From contig JANYKC010000089.1 in the NCBI GenBank assembly GCA_025358255.1, positions 1 to 53,571 of the forward strand: a DNA stretch of 53,571 nt, read 5' to 3'. The position numbers and the translations under genes are program-made. Each line of letters begins with the position of its first letter. Position 1 is the stretch's first letter. This document shows positions 27,550-36,387 of the stretch, in pieces. Source of the DNA: Spirochaetaceae bacterium (GTDB lineage: Bacteria; Spirochaetota; Spirochaetia; Treponematales; Rectinemataceae). Under the pieces are notes generated by a model, which saw only the letters and a program-made list of their open reading frames with translations, ran no database searches and was not told the origin of the DNA.

Positions 27550-28764
27550 ATGAAAGCCCATCCGATAAACGACAGGATCTTTGCCCTTCATGCCGACATC
27601 GAAAGCGACGAGCTCTTCGAGGGAATTTGGCCCATACCCAACGGAGTCTCCCTCAACAGCTACCTGGTGAAGGGCGGGAAGCTCGCCCTGATCGACCTGG
27701 TCCGCGATTGGGTGGACGCGCCTCTGGCCCTCGAGGAGGAGCTGGAAGGCATCGGCGTCCGACTCGAGGATATCGACTACCTGGTCCTGAACCACCTCGA
27801 GCCGGACCACAGCGGCTGGCTCGAGGAATTCCGCGAGCGCAACCCTGCGGTCCAGATCATCGCCACGGCGAAGGGGGTCGAGCTCGTCAAGTCCTTCTAC
27901 AAGATCACAGAAGGCCTCCGGGCCGTGAAATCAGGGGACTCCCTCGACCTGGGCGAGGGAGTCGTGCTGCGCTTCGAGGAAGCGCCCAACGTGCATTGGC
28001 CGGAGACCATGGTGACCTTCGAGGCGGGCTCGGGAGTCCTTTTCTCCTGTGACGCCTTCGGTGGCTACGGTGCCCTCGGCGACCGCATATTCGACGACCA
28101 GTTCGAGGGCGAGGAGCTCGGGTTCTTCGAGGGCGAGGTCGTGCGTTACTATTCCAACATCGTGGCGAGCTTCAGCCTCTTTGTCAAACGGGCGATCGCG
28201 AAGCTTGCCTCCTTGGACATCAAGGTCGTGGCACCGAGCCATGGGCTTGTGTGGCGCCGCGATCCCAAGGCCATCATAGACCTCTACCAGCGCCTCGCGA
28301 CCTACATGGAAGGACCCCAGGAAAAGGAAATCAGCATCGTCTGGGGCTCGATGTACGGAAACACCAAGCGCGGGCTCGACGCTGTCATCGCGGGCATCGA
28401 GGCGGAAGGCCTCCCCTACACCATTCATCGCATACCGGACGAGGATGTTTCCTTTGTCCTTGCCGATGTCTATAAAAGCGCGGGCGTGGTCATCGCCATG
28501 CCCACCTACGAATACAAGATGTTCCCGCCCATGGCCAATGTCCTCAACCTTTTCGAGCGCAAGCACATCTGGAACCGCCAGGCATTGCGCATCGGCTCGT
28601 GGGGTTGGGTCGGCGGAGCGCGCAAGGAATACGAGGAGCTTGTCGCACCCCTGAAATGGGAGTCCCTCGAATCGCTGGAATGGGCCGGCGCGCCTGACGC
28701 CGATACGCTGGACGAGCTCTACGAGCGTGGAAGGGAATTGGCGCGAAGGGTCAAGGCGATCTGA
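27550..28764 (+). CDS. Flavodiiron protein (oxygen or NO reductase)
   Basis: A 404-residue cytosolic enzyme that reduces O2 to water or NO to N2O and so protects anaerobes. The N-terminal metallo-beta-lactamase domain has the di-iron motif NHLEPDHSG (H82, E84, D86, H87), SCDAFGGYG and APSHGLVW. The C-terminal flavodoxin domain (from about 258) begins SIVWGSMYGNTKRG and holds PTYEYKMFPPM and SWGWVGGARKE. Length matches class A (FprA). ATG 27550 is chosen by homology; the frame is open to 27442. A strong terminator follows. Confidence 0.93.
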   Translation: MKAHPINDRIFALHADIESDELFEGIWPIPNGVSLNSYLVKGGKLALIDLVRDWVDAPLALEEELEGIGVRLEDIDYLVLNHLEPDHSGWLEEFRERNPAVQIIATAKGVELVKSFYKITEGLRAVKSGDSLDLGEGVVLRFEEAPNVHWPETMVTFEAGSGVLFSCDAFGGYGALGDRIFDDQFEGEELGFFEGEVVRYYSNIVASFSLFVKRAIAKLASLDIKVVAPSHGLVWRRDPKAIIDLYQRLATYMEGPQEKEISIVWGSMYGNTKRGLDAVIAGIEAEGLPYTIHRIPDEDVSFVLADVYKSAGVVIAMPTYEYKMFPPMANVLNLFERKHIWNRQALRIGSWGWVGGARKEYEELVAPLKWESLESLEWAGAPDADTLDELYERGRELARRVKAI

Positions 28765-28790
28765 CAGCGACTCCGCTGTACTTGGAAAAG

Positions 28791-28824
28791 GCAAGGCCGT
28801 CCATCGTGGACGGCCTTGCTGTTT
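28791..28824 (+). terminator. Intrinsic terminator after the flavodiiron gene
   Basis: A perfect 13-bp stem (GCAAGGCCGTCCA, loop TCG) at 28791-28819 is followed by TGTTTG. It lies between convergent genes and can serve both strands (AAAAG precedes it). Confidence 0.8.
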
Positions 28825-28844
28825 GCCCGAAGGGGAACTGCGGC

Positions 28845-29039
28845 CTAGCTGGGCTTCCGGTCGGCGACACGGTTGGCGATGACGATGAGGACATAGAAAA
28901 GGGCGAGGGTGCCGAAGACCCCGATGAGGCCGCCGGCAGTCACGCCCAATGCCTGGATGGCCGTTCCATAGCGGTGGACAAGGCTGCCGTCCGCGCCCTT
29001 CTCCCCCATCATGCGGAAATACTCGATGATCTGGTCCAT
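28845..29039 (-). CDS. Small gamma subunit of a Na+-pump decarboxylase (OadG-like)
   Basis: A 64-residue protein with a single transmembrane helix (LGVTAGGLIGVFGTLALFYVLIVIA) and a short charged tail, matching the OadG/GcdC-type assembly subunit in size and position. It follows the beta subunit by 15 bases with a GAAGGAGAAGG site. Small and divergent, so the call depends largely on the neighbour. Confidence 0.75.
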   Translation of the reverse strand: MDQIIEYFRMMGEKGADGSLVHRYGTAIQALGVTAGGLIGVFGTLALFYVLIVIANRVADRKPS

Positions 29040-29054
29040 GGTTATTCCTTCTCC

Positions 29055-30182
29055 TTATTTCATGAGGAGCGGGACGAGGGCAAGCACCATGCCGCCCGCG
29101 ATGATTGATCCGATCTGGCCCGAGACGTTCGAGCCGATGGCTTGCATGAGGATGATGTTCCCGCGCTCCTCGTCGCTCGCCATCTTCTGGATGATGCGTG
29201 CCGACATCGGGAAGGCGGAAATCCCGCAGGCGCCGATCATCGGGTTGAGCTTTTTCCCCTTGGGAAGGAAGAGGTTGACCAGCTTGGCGAAAAGGAGCCC
29301 GCCGGCGGTGTCGAAAACGAAAGCGACAAGGCCCATCGCCATGATGAGGATGGTTTTCCATTCGATGAAATTGGCCGCGGTCATGCTCGAGCCGATCGTG
29401 ATGCCTAGGAGGAGGGTCACGATGTTCGCCAGCTCATTCTGGGCAGTCTGGGAGATGCGCTCCATGACCCCCGATTCGCGGATGAGGTTGCCGAACATGA
29501 GGGAGCCGATCAGGGGCACCGATATCGGTGCGATGAAGCCGGCGACCATGGTCACCACGATGGGAAACATGACTTTGAGCCATTTCGGCACCGAGGATTC
29601 GTGGTATTCCATGTGGATGCGCCGCTCTTCCTTGGTCGTAAGGATCTTGATGACAGGCGGCTGGATGATGGGCACGAGGGACATGTAGGAATACGCCGCC
29701 ACGGAAATGGCCGCGAGGTACTTGGGGGCGAAAAGGCTGGCGACGAAGATGCTCGTCGGACCGTCCGCCGCGCCTATGATGCCGATGCTCGCCGCTTCCT
29801 TGAGGTTGAAACCAAGGAAGGTCGCCACGATCATCGTGGCGAAGATGCCGAACTGCGCGGCGGCTCCGAAAAAGATCATGATCGGGTTCTTGAAAAGGGG
29901 GCCGAAGTCGATCATCGCGCCTACGGCGACGAATATCAGGAGCGGAAAAAGCTCGGTCTTGATGCCCGCGCTGTACAGGACGCTCAGCCACCCTGGCTCC
30001 CCGCCGTAGGAAAGGACGGCCGACAAGGGGAGGTTCACAAGGATGGCGCCGAACCCGATGGGCAACAAAAGCATCGGCTCGTATTCTTTCTTGATCGCAA
30101 GCCAGATGAGGGTAAGTCCAATGGCGTACATCACGAAATGCTGCCATCCAACCGATGTGAAGCCGATAAACAGATCGTTCAT
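29055..30182 (-). CDS. Na+-translocating decarboxylase beta subunit (OadB/GcdB)
   Basis: A 375-residue integral membrane protein with about nine to eleven helices. It couples decarboxylation of biotin-bound carboxylate to Na+ export. Family blocks present: MLLLPIGFGAILVNLP, GVGAMIDFGPL (here VAVGAMIDFGPLFKNP), the Na+-site region GIIGAADGPTSIF, and NAIGSNVSGQIGS (here MQAIGSNVSGQIGS). ATG 30182 follows GGGAG. The biotin and carboxyltransferase subunits are not in this window and must be encoded elsewhere if the pump works. The substrate (oxaloacetate, methylmalonyl-CoA or glutaconyl-CoA) cannot be decided. Confidence 0.93.
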   Translation of the reverse strand: MNDLFIGFTSVGWQHFVMYAIGLTLIWLAIKKEYEPMLLLPIGFGAILVNLPLSAVLSYGGEPGWLSVLYSAGIKTELFPLLIFVAVGAMIDFGPLFKNPIMIFFGAAAQFGIFATMIVATFLGFNLKEAASIGIIGAADGPTSIFVASLFAPKYLAAISVAAYSYMSLVPIIQPPVIKILTTKEERRIHMEYHESSVPKWLKVMFPIVVTMVAGFIAPISVPLIGSLMFGNLIRESGVMERISQTAQNELANIVTLLLGITIGSSMTAANFIEWKTILIMAMGLVAFVFDTAGGLLFAKLVNLFLPKGKKLNPMIGACGISAFPMSARIIQKMASDEERGNIILMQAIGSNVSGQIGSIIAGGMVLALVPLLMK

Positions 30183-30372
30183 GAGGGAAACTCCCGGTAA
30201 GGCATTTGATTTTCCGGCCTCTTTGCTGTACTGCGCATCACTTTTGTTCCGAAGGTCCGAGACGCGTCAATGCAGGCGCGAAAAGAGTATAGCAAGGTCC
30301 CGGATGTCTGGCAAGGCAAAGGCGGCAGCTGGTCGGAGGCTGCCAGGGATGCCCGCGGCCTGCAAGGCGGGG

Positions 30373-31596
30373 TCAGTCCTCTGCCGAAAACCTGAACAAG
30401 CGGATTTTCCCTTCCTTCGTCGAAAGGAGGTCCTCCCAGGCCATTTCCCTCGTATCCGAAAAAAAGGCGATTCGAAAATGGCCGCTGGCATCGAAGGATG
30501 GCACGGCCAGCACACGTAGGCTTTCGCCTACAACCGCATAGACCGAGGAAGGAGACTGGAGGGCATCGAGATAGAGTGCGGCACGAAGCTGTACAAAGGG
30601 CCACCCTTTCCCCGCCTCATATCTGGGAAAGGGCCTGTAGGGCATGCGGGAAACAAAGGGGTCGCCATCATCGGAGAGTCCGAGGGCCAGCGGAGGCGCA
30701 TCCGCGGAAGGCAGGAGCTCGCTCCAGGACTCTCCATGGGCCGAGAGGCCCGCGGCCAAGGCTTCGGCTGGACCTGTCCTGGCTACAAGGGAAGCGAGAA
30801 AAAGGGGACGGGGCGGGGTGGTCACCATGACAGGGGCCGCGGGCAACGCGGGGCCGACAGGGATGGCTCGGGGAGGCACCGATGCCATCCCCTGGCTTTC
30901 GGCCACTGATGCCCCGACTGCCGGCGTCATGCCGGACGCTTGTGGCGAAGGGGCGGCGGACTGAGCCGGAGGCGATGGGGGGGGAAGGGCGGCCCTGAGC
31001 CTGTCCGCAAAATCCGCTGTCGGACCGCCTTGGCCATTGCCGAAGACCTTGGCCCAGTCGAATGAGCCCTTCGTCTGGCCGACGATGTTGGCGAAGGAAT
31101 CCGAGAGGACATAGTAGACCAAACCGGGGAGGTAGAGGCCTTTCTTGATGACGGCGCCATACATGACGACATCCATCCGGGTCGCCTCGGCCTGGGGATA
31201 GAGCCGAAGGTAACAACTTGGATCATCCTGCAGGAATACCTTGACCTGGAGGAAATAGCCGGTGGAGGAATCCCGTTCGATGGAAAAGGAACCCCGGGAC
31301 CAGGCCGAGAACGCGCCATCGGCCCCATTCTGGAACTGGATGATGAAATCGTTGCTTCGCCTCGTGGAGCTGACTTTCACCGGGACAGGCCTGGAGGAGA
31401 GGACGCGCTCCTTGAAGGCGAAGGCGCTTTCCTTGGGGACCGTTATGAGGCTTGTCCAGAACTGCTTGCGTACGTCGGTATTCTCCGGGAAGCCGCGGGC
31501 GACATAGCCGTCAAGCCAGGGATTCGATTCCGCGGCGGCCACGCTGATCGACAGGGCGAAAATGCATGATATGAGGGCGAGTCGTCCTTGTTTCAT
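30373..31596 (-). CDS. Secreted protein of unknown function
   Basis: A 407-residue protein I do not recognise. The signal peptide (RLALISCIFALSISVAAAES) is followed by an N-terminal globular part of about 190 residues, a Pro/Ala/Ser-rich linker (about 195-265) and a C-terminal part of about 140 residues ending EGKIRLFRFSAED. ATG 31596 is used, five codons after an upstream candidate at 31611. It is transcribed away from mnmA and alone. The linker suggests two independently folded periplasmic domains. Confidence 0.65.
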   Translation of the reverse strand: MKQGRLALISCIFALSISVAAAESNPWLDGYVARGFPENTDVRKQFWTSLITVPKESAFAFKERVLSSRPVPVKVSSTRRSNDFIIQFQNGADGAFSAWSRGSFSIERDSSTGYFLQVKVFLQDDPSCYLRLYPQAEATRMDVVMYGAVIKKGLYLPGLVYYVLSDSFANIVGQTKGSFDWAKVFGNGQGGPTADFADRLRAALPPPSPPAQSAAPSPQASGMTPAVGASVAESQGMASVPPRAIPVGPALPAAPVMVTTPPRPLFLASLVARTGPAEALAAGLSAHGESWSELLPSADAPPLALGLSDDGDPFVSRMPYRPFPRYEAGKGWPFVQLRAALYLDALQSPSSVYAVVGESLRVLAVPSFDASGHFRIAFFSDTREMAWEDLLSTKEGKIRLFRFSAED

Positions 31597-31662
31597 CGTG
31601 GCTCCGTGCATGGTTCCGCAAGCGCATGGATTTTAGCCTACTATATCACGTTTTGCGCCAAA

Positions 31663-31704
31663 ACGAAAAGCACAGGAACGGCGATGCCGCCCAGCGCTTT
31701 TCGT
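31663..31704 (+). promoter_or_regulatory. Hairpin in the mnmA upstream region
   Basis: ACGAAAAGC (31663-31671) pairs with GCTTTTCGT (31696-31704) around an inner CGGC-GAT-GCCG hairpin (31679-31689). TTGACT and TAGATT follow but are only 10 bases apart, so a normal promoter is not formed by that pair. Its role is unknown. Confidence 0.4.
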
Positions 31705-31733
31705 CTTGACTCCCCTCATGCTAGATTGGCCGC

Positions 31734-32861
31734 ATGGACAGGAAGAAAAAGGTCGCAGTCGGCCTTTCGGGCGGGGTCGACTCGGCCGTCGCCGCGGCCC
31801 TCCTCGTCGAGGCAGGCCACGAGGTCGTAGGCATCACGATGAAGATCTGGAGCGGCAAGATCGCCATCAGGGAAGGGCTCAAGCAGGCATGCTACGGTCC
31901 AGGGGAAGAGGAGGACATCGCGGAATGCGAACGCCTTGCCGCCCGCCTGGGAATTGGATACCGCGTCCTGGATCTCGCGGCCCTCTACGAAGAACGGGTG
32001 GTGGACTATTTCCGCCGGGAGTACCTTTCGGGGAGGACGCCAAATCCTTGCGTTGTCTGCAACAAGGAGCTCAAGTTCGGTTTCCTCGTGGACAAGGCGC
32101 GCGATTCCGGGCTTGGCTTTGAATGTTTCGCCACGGGACACTATGCGCGCATCGAGGAACAAGGAGGCGTGAAATTCCTCCGTCGGGCCGCCTGCGAGGC
32201 GAAGGACCAGACCTACTTCCTCTATGCCCTCGATTCCGCGCGCCTGTCCACCATCATGTTTCCGCTCGGGGGCCTCTCAAAGGACGAAGTGCGGACCAAG
32301 GCCCGCGAACTCGGGCTTGAGGTCGCCGACAGGCCGGAAAGCCAGGATTTCGTCTCCGGAGGCGACTATGCGCCTCTCTTCGCGGACAAGCCACCTGAGC
32401 CCGGCGATTTTGTCGATGAGTCTGGCAAGGTCCTCGGTCGGCATCGCGGGCTCCCCTACTACACCGTTGGCCAGCGCAGGGGACTCGGCATCTCCATCGG
32501 CCCCGCGCCCCTCTATGTGCTGCGGCTCGAGGCGGACAGGAACCAGGTCGTCCTCGGCGACGGCAAGGACCTCTTCGCCGATGGCATCAAGGCCTCGGGC
32601 TTCCGCTTCCAGGATCCCCGCATGGAGACGGCTTGCCTTCGCGCCTTCGCCCGCATCAGGCAGAACCACCGGAGCGCGCCCTGCGTGGTCGAGTGCTCGG
32701 CGGCCCATGAGGGCGAAGCCCGGATCAGCTTCGACGTGGCGCAGCGAGCCGTCGCCCCGGGACAGTCCGTCGTCATCTATGACGCCGAAGGACTTGTCCT
32801 TGGCGGAGGCATCATCGAATCTGCCCTCCACGAAGCCTTTTCCATGCCGCCCCCCCTATGA
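31734..32861 (+). CDS. mnmA: tRNA 2-thiouridylase MnmA (variant lacking the second cysteine)
   Basis: A 375-residue enzyme that thiolates U34 of tRNA(Lys, Glu, Gln). It shows the PP-loop VGLSGGVDSAVAA, the catalytic-cysteine block GRTPNPCVVCNKELKFG (C106, C109), ATGHYARI and the C-terminal beta barrel (GQRRGLGI, VLGDG). Where most MnmA proteins have ESQDICF with the second catalytic cysteine, this one reads ESQDFVSGGDY, two residues shorter and without Cys. It also has the CYGPGEEED variant early on, as I recall for some anaerobe MnmA proteins. The 3' end overlaps the convergent permease gene by 50 bases. Confidence 0.92.
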   Translation: MDRKKKVAVGLSGGVDSAVAAALLVEAGHEVVGITMKIWSGKIAIREGLKQACYGPGEEEDIAECERLAARLGIGYRVLDLAALYEERVVDYFRREYLSGRTPNPCVVCNKELKFGFLVDKARDSGLGFECFATGHYARIEEQGGVKFLRRAACEAKDQTYFLYALDSARLSTIMFPLGGLSKDEVRTKARELGLEVADRPESQDFVSGGDYAPLFADKPPEPGDFVDESGKVLGRHRGLPYYTVGQRRGLGISIGPAPLYVLRLEADRNQVVLGDGKDLFADGIKASGFRFQDPRMETACLRAFARIRQNHRSAPCVVECSAAHEGEARISFDVAQRAVAPGQSVVIYDAEGLVLGGGIIESALHEAFSMPPPL

Positions 32862-33747
32862 GCGCGGCGAGCGTGATCGCATAAGGCAGGGCCAGGATGA
32901 AATCCGAAGGGACCCTGAGGACCCCCTGGGCGTAATTGGAAAGGCTTTCCGCGAAAGCGAAGACAAAACAGGCGGCAAGGACCCCTCCGGCCTTTTTCCC
33001 GCCCAGATAGATCGCGACCAGGGCTATCCAGCCCCGCCCCGCGCTCATGTCGGGCACATAGGCCGAAAGGCTCACGGTCAGGGCAGCCCCCGCAAGGCCG
33101 CAGGCAAGGCCCGAAAGCACCACGGCCACCAGGCGATAGCGCTTCGGATTCCGGCCAAGGGTCGCAAGGGCGCCGGGGTTTGACCCTGAGGCCCGGAGCC
33201 TGAGGCCGAATGTCGACTTGGTGATCACGAAAGAGGCCACAATCACAAGGAACCAGCTGGCATAGGTCAGGATGTCTTGCCGGAACAGGAGTTCGCCCAG
33301 GAAGGGCATGTTCCCGAGGGTCCTTTCCAAGGGGCGGGCCAAGCCAGGGATGGCAAGGCTGACTACGCCCTTGTTCCCCAATAGCCGATCGGCCAGGGCC
33401 ACCACAATGCCGGTGGCCAGGAGGTTGGTCGCGAGCCCTGCCACAAACTCGTTTGCCTTGAGCCGCTGGGAGCCGATGCCATAGCCCAAGGCGACCATCC
33501 CCCCGGCCAGCGACCCCGCGACCAGTGCGATGACCGCGGCGGCGCCATTTCCCGCCGCCGGAAAATGCGGGGAGGCAGAGACGGCATGGACCGCGGCCGC
33601 GGCCGCAAAGGCCCCGATCGTGATGAGCCCCTCGAGCGCGATGTTGAGCATCCCCGCGAGCTCGGTGAAAAGGCCTCCGATGGCCGCCAGGAGGAGGGGC
33701 GTCATGAGGCCAAGGGCGTCGCCGCACAGCACGGAAAGATCCTTCAT
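32812..33747 (-). CDS. ABC permease 2 of BMP-type nucleoside/sugar importer (NupQ/YufQ-like)
   Basis: A 311-residue inner-membrane permease of the BPD_transp_2 family with about eight to nine helices. Family blocks: GGLFTELAGMLNIALEGL near the N terminus, AGLATNLLATGI, and SAGRGWIALVAIYLGG. It starts in an ATGA overlap with permease 1 and is the last gene of the four-gene importer operon. Relatives import purine nucleosides or riboflavin. Confidence 0.92.
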   Translation of the reverse strand: MKDLSVLCGDALGLMTPLLLAAIGGLFTELAGMLNIALEGLITIGAFAAAAAVHAVSASPHFPAAGNGAAAVIALVAGSLAGGMVALGYGIGSQRLKANEFVAGLATNLLATGIVVALADRLLGNKGVVSLAIPGLARPLERTLGNMPFLGELLFRQDILTYASWFLVIVASFVITKSTFGLRLRASGSNPGALATLGRNPKRYRLVAVVLSGLACGLAGAALTVSLSAYVPDMSAGRGWIALVAIYLGGKKAGGVLAACFVFAFAESLSNYAQGVLRVPSDFILALPYAITLAALIGGAAWKRLRGGQIR

Positions 33748-34814
33748 CGCGCCTTCTTCCCCCCGGCACGCAGGCGCGAAGCCCTCGTGCCGAAAAGCCC
33801 GTCTGCGGCCCGCGCCGTGACCAGGAAGAACACCGTGGCCTGGATAACACTCACGATGTCACCCGTCACGTCGCTCCCGATCATGACCGCCTTGGCGCCG
33901 GTATCGAGATAGGCGAAAAGCAGGGCGGAGGGAAGTATGGCCGAAGGCGAATTGCCCGCCACAAGGGCGACCGCGATGCCGCTCCAGCCGATGCCCGACG
34001 TGAAGCCCTTCATAGCCTTGTATTGGGTGCCGAGGAGGAGGAAGGCTCCCGCAAGGCCGTAGAGGGCACCCGAAAGGGCCATCGGGGCGGTCACGTAAAA
34101 GCCGGTGTCTATGCCTGCATAGCGCGCGAATTCCGCGTTGCGTCCGACAAGCCCGAATTCGAAACCAAGACGGGTCCGCTTCGAGAGGAACATCGCAAGT
34201 CCCAGGGCGAAAAGGCTGGCGAACGCCGCGGTGGAAAGGTTCGAAGGAGGAAAGAGCCGCGCGAGCCGGAAGGCGGGCGCGATCGAGGCGGTAGACTGGA
34301 AATTGCTCGATGGATCCTGGAGAGGCCCTGAGATGAGGAAGCCGCCCAGGTAGACGAAAATGGCCGACGCAAGGAAGGAGCTGATGAGCTCATCGACGCC
34401 GAGGGACAGCTTGAGCCTTCCGGAGAACCAGGCAAGCGCTGCGCCGGCCAAGGCGCTGCCGAGGAGAGCGAGGCCTATCCCGAGCGGGGGGGATGCGGTC
34501 GGGAGGCCAAGGAGGATGGCCGCGGCCGCGATGGCGCCGGCATAGACCTGGCCTTCGCCACCCAAGTTGAAATTGCGCGAACCGAAGGCCACAGCGGCGC
34601 CGAGGCCAGCAAGGACCAGGACGGAGGCCTCTGCGAGCATGTTGCCGAAATACCATGCATTGCGAAATGGGCCAAGGAAAAAAAGCTCCAGCGAGGCGCT
34701 GAATGAGGAGGAAAGGCCCCAGAGGAGGAGGATGGCTAGGAGGGCCGCTCCGACGATGGCGACCCCGAAACCGAGAAGCCTGGCCGTCAAGGCGGCACGG
34801 GCAGGCGCTTTCAC
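33744..34814 (-). CDS. ABC permease 1 of BMP-type importer (NupP/YufP-like)
   Basis: A 356-residue permease with about nine helices, including the block FNLGGEGQVYAGAIAAAAI and GIGWSGIAVALVAGNSP typical of the YufP side of these transporters. It overlaps the ATPase gene upstream (ATGA) and permease 2 downstream (ATGA), so the three proteins are translationally coupled. Confidence 0.92.
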   Translation of the reverse strand: MKAPARAALTARLLGFGVAIVGAALLAILLLWGLSSSFSASLELFFLGPFRNAWYFGNMLAEASVLVLAGLGAAVAFGSRNFNLGGEGQVYAGAIAAAAILLGLPTASPPLGIGLALLGSALAGAALAWFSGRLKLSLGVDELISSFLASAIFVYLGGFLISGPLQDPSSNFQSTASIAPAFRLARLFPPSNLSTAAFASLFALGLAMFLSKRTRLGFEFGLVGRNAEFARYAGIDTGFYVTAPMALSGALYGLAGAFLLLGTQYKAMKGFTSGIGWSGIAVALVAGNSPSAILPSALLFAYLDTGAKAVMIGSDVTGDIVSVIQATVFFLVTARAADGLFGTRASRLRAGGKKAR

Positions 34815-36376
34815 GGCTTTCTCCCCATGGCGAGGCCTCGCCCAGCATGCGCCCGCCGGGAATCCACTGCGTGCCCCGCCCCGAGCATCGCCTTGCCAAG
34901 ATGCGCGCGATCAAGGGTTGGACCGTTTTCCTCGATGCCGGCGAGCCGCCCGCGGCTCATCACCCCGACACGGTCGGAAAGGGCAAGGACCTCATCCAGG
35001 CTTGACGAGACGAGGAGGATGGCTGCCCCGCGCTCGCGGGCGGCCAGGATACGCTCGTAGACAAACTCGGTGGACGCGATGTCAAGGCCCCAGGTGGGAT
35101 TGGAAAAAACCAGGAAATCCGCGTTTCCATTCAGCTCCCGCGCCAGGATCACCTTCTGGATGCTGCCGCCTGAAAGGGAGCCCAGGCGTTGTTCGGGCGT
35201 TGCCGCGATATCGTAGCCGCGGATCGCGGCCTCTGCGAATGACACCATGCGGTGCACCGACCGGATCCCATGGGGGAAAAACGCGTCGCGATCCAGGGCC
35301 GCCAGGTTTTCCTGGACGGACGAATGCAGGGAAGCGCCACGGCGCAGCCGGTCCTGGGGCACATATCCGATCGCCTTCCCTCGACGGCGGGGAAGGCGAC
35401 GGCCGTCGAGGAGGACGCGGCCGGAGCTCGGACGGCGGAAGCCGGTCGCGAGATCCTCAAGCTCGGCGAGGCCGTTGCCGGCCAAGGCGCATATTCCCAG
35501 GACCTCGCCCCTGCGCAACGAGAAGGAGACCCCGTCCACGGCAGGCCTGGCCGCGCCGCGGAGGACATAGCGCAGGTCCTGCGCCTCGAAAACCACCGAC
35601 ACGTCCTCCGGACGGGGGCGGCGCGGGGTCCGCAGGGCGGGAGCGAAGGATTGCCCGCCCATCATGAGGGTGGCGAGCTCCTCCTCCCCGACATCCCCGG
35701 CCGCAAGACGCGACAAGGTCTTCCCATGCCGCATGACAGTGACGGAATCGGCTATCGCGCGCACTTCCCTCACCTTGTGCGTGATGATGATGATGGTCCG
35801 GCCAGACGCGGCAAGGCGGCGAAGTGTCGCGAAGAGAGAAAAGACCTCCTCCTCCGCCAACACGGCGGTCGGCTCGTCAAGGACAAGGACCTGGGCTTTC
35901 CGGTAGAGGAGCTTGAGGATCTCGAGCTCCTGGCGTTCGCCCACCGAAAGCCCGGAGCCAAGGGCATCTGGATCAAGGGAGAAGCCGTTGTCCGCGGCAA
36001 GCCCGGCGAAGCGGGCGCGGGCGGCGCGCCGATCAAGGACGAAGCCGAACCGGCGGGGCTCGGCGCAGAGGACTACATTCTCCGCTGCGCTGAATTCGTC
36101 CACGATCTCCGCGTGCTGCTGGACCATCCCGATTCCGAGGAGGGCGGCTTCCGCCGGGCTTCTCACGTGGACCTCCCGCCCGCCGAGGTTGATCCGCCCG
36201 GAATCCGGACGCTCAAGGCCGTACAGGATCTTCATGAGGGTCGATTTCCCGGCGCCGTTCTCCCCGACGATCGCATGGATCTCCCCGTCGCGCACGAGGA
36301 GGTCCGCACAGTCGTTGGCGAGGATCGAGCTCGCACCGTAGTACTTACTGATGCCCTTCATGGAAACGCTGGGCAT
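34811..36376 (-). CDS. Double ABC ATPase of BMP-type importer (NupO/MglA-like)
   Basis: A 521-residue fusion of two ATPase domains. Domain 1 has Walker A GENGAGKSTLMKIL, signature LSVGERQELEILK and Walker B LVLDEPTAVL. Domain 2 has a degenerate Walker A (CALAGNGLAELED), signature LSGGSIQKVILAREL and FSNPTWGLD, the usual asymmetry in this family. ATG 36376 has AGGGGG upstream and lies 11 bases after the binding-protein gene; the frame is open to 36559 inside that gene. Confidence 0.95.
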   Translation of the reverse strand: MPSVSMKGISKYYGASSILANDCADLLVRDGEIHAIVGENGAGKSTLMKILYGLERPDSGRINLGGREVHVRSPAEAALLGIGMVQQHAEIVDEFSAAENVVLCAEPRRFGFVLDRRAARARFAGLAADNGFSLDPDALGSGLSVGERQELEILKLLYRKAQVLVLDEPTAVLAEEEVFSLFATLRRLAASGRTIIIITHKVREVRAIADSVTVMRHGKTLSRLAAGDVGEEELATLMMGGQSFAPALRTPRRPRPEDVSVVFEAQDLRYVLRGAARPAVDGVSFSLRRGEVLGICALAGNGLAELEDLATGFRRPSSGRVLLDGRRLPRRRGKAIGYVPQDRLRRGASLHSSVQENLAALDRDAFFPHGIRSVHRMVSFAEAAIRGYDIAATPEQRLGSLSGGSIQKVILARELNGNADFLVFSNPTWGLDIASTEFVYERILAARERGAAILLVSSSLDEVLALSDRVGVMSRGRLAGIEENGPTLDRAHLGKAMLGAGHAVDSRRAHAGRGLAMGRKP

Positions 36377-36387
36377 GGATCCCCCTA

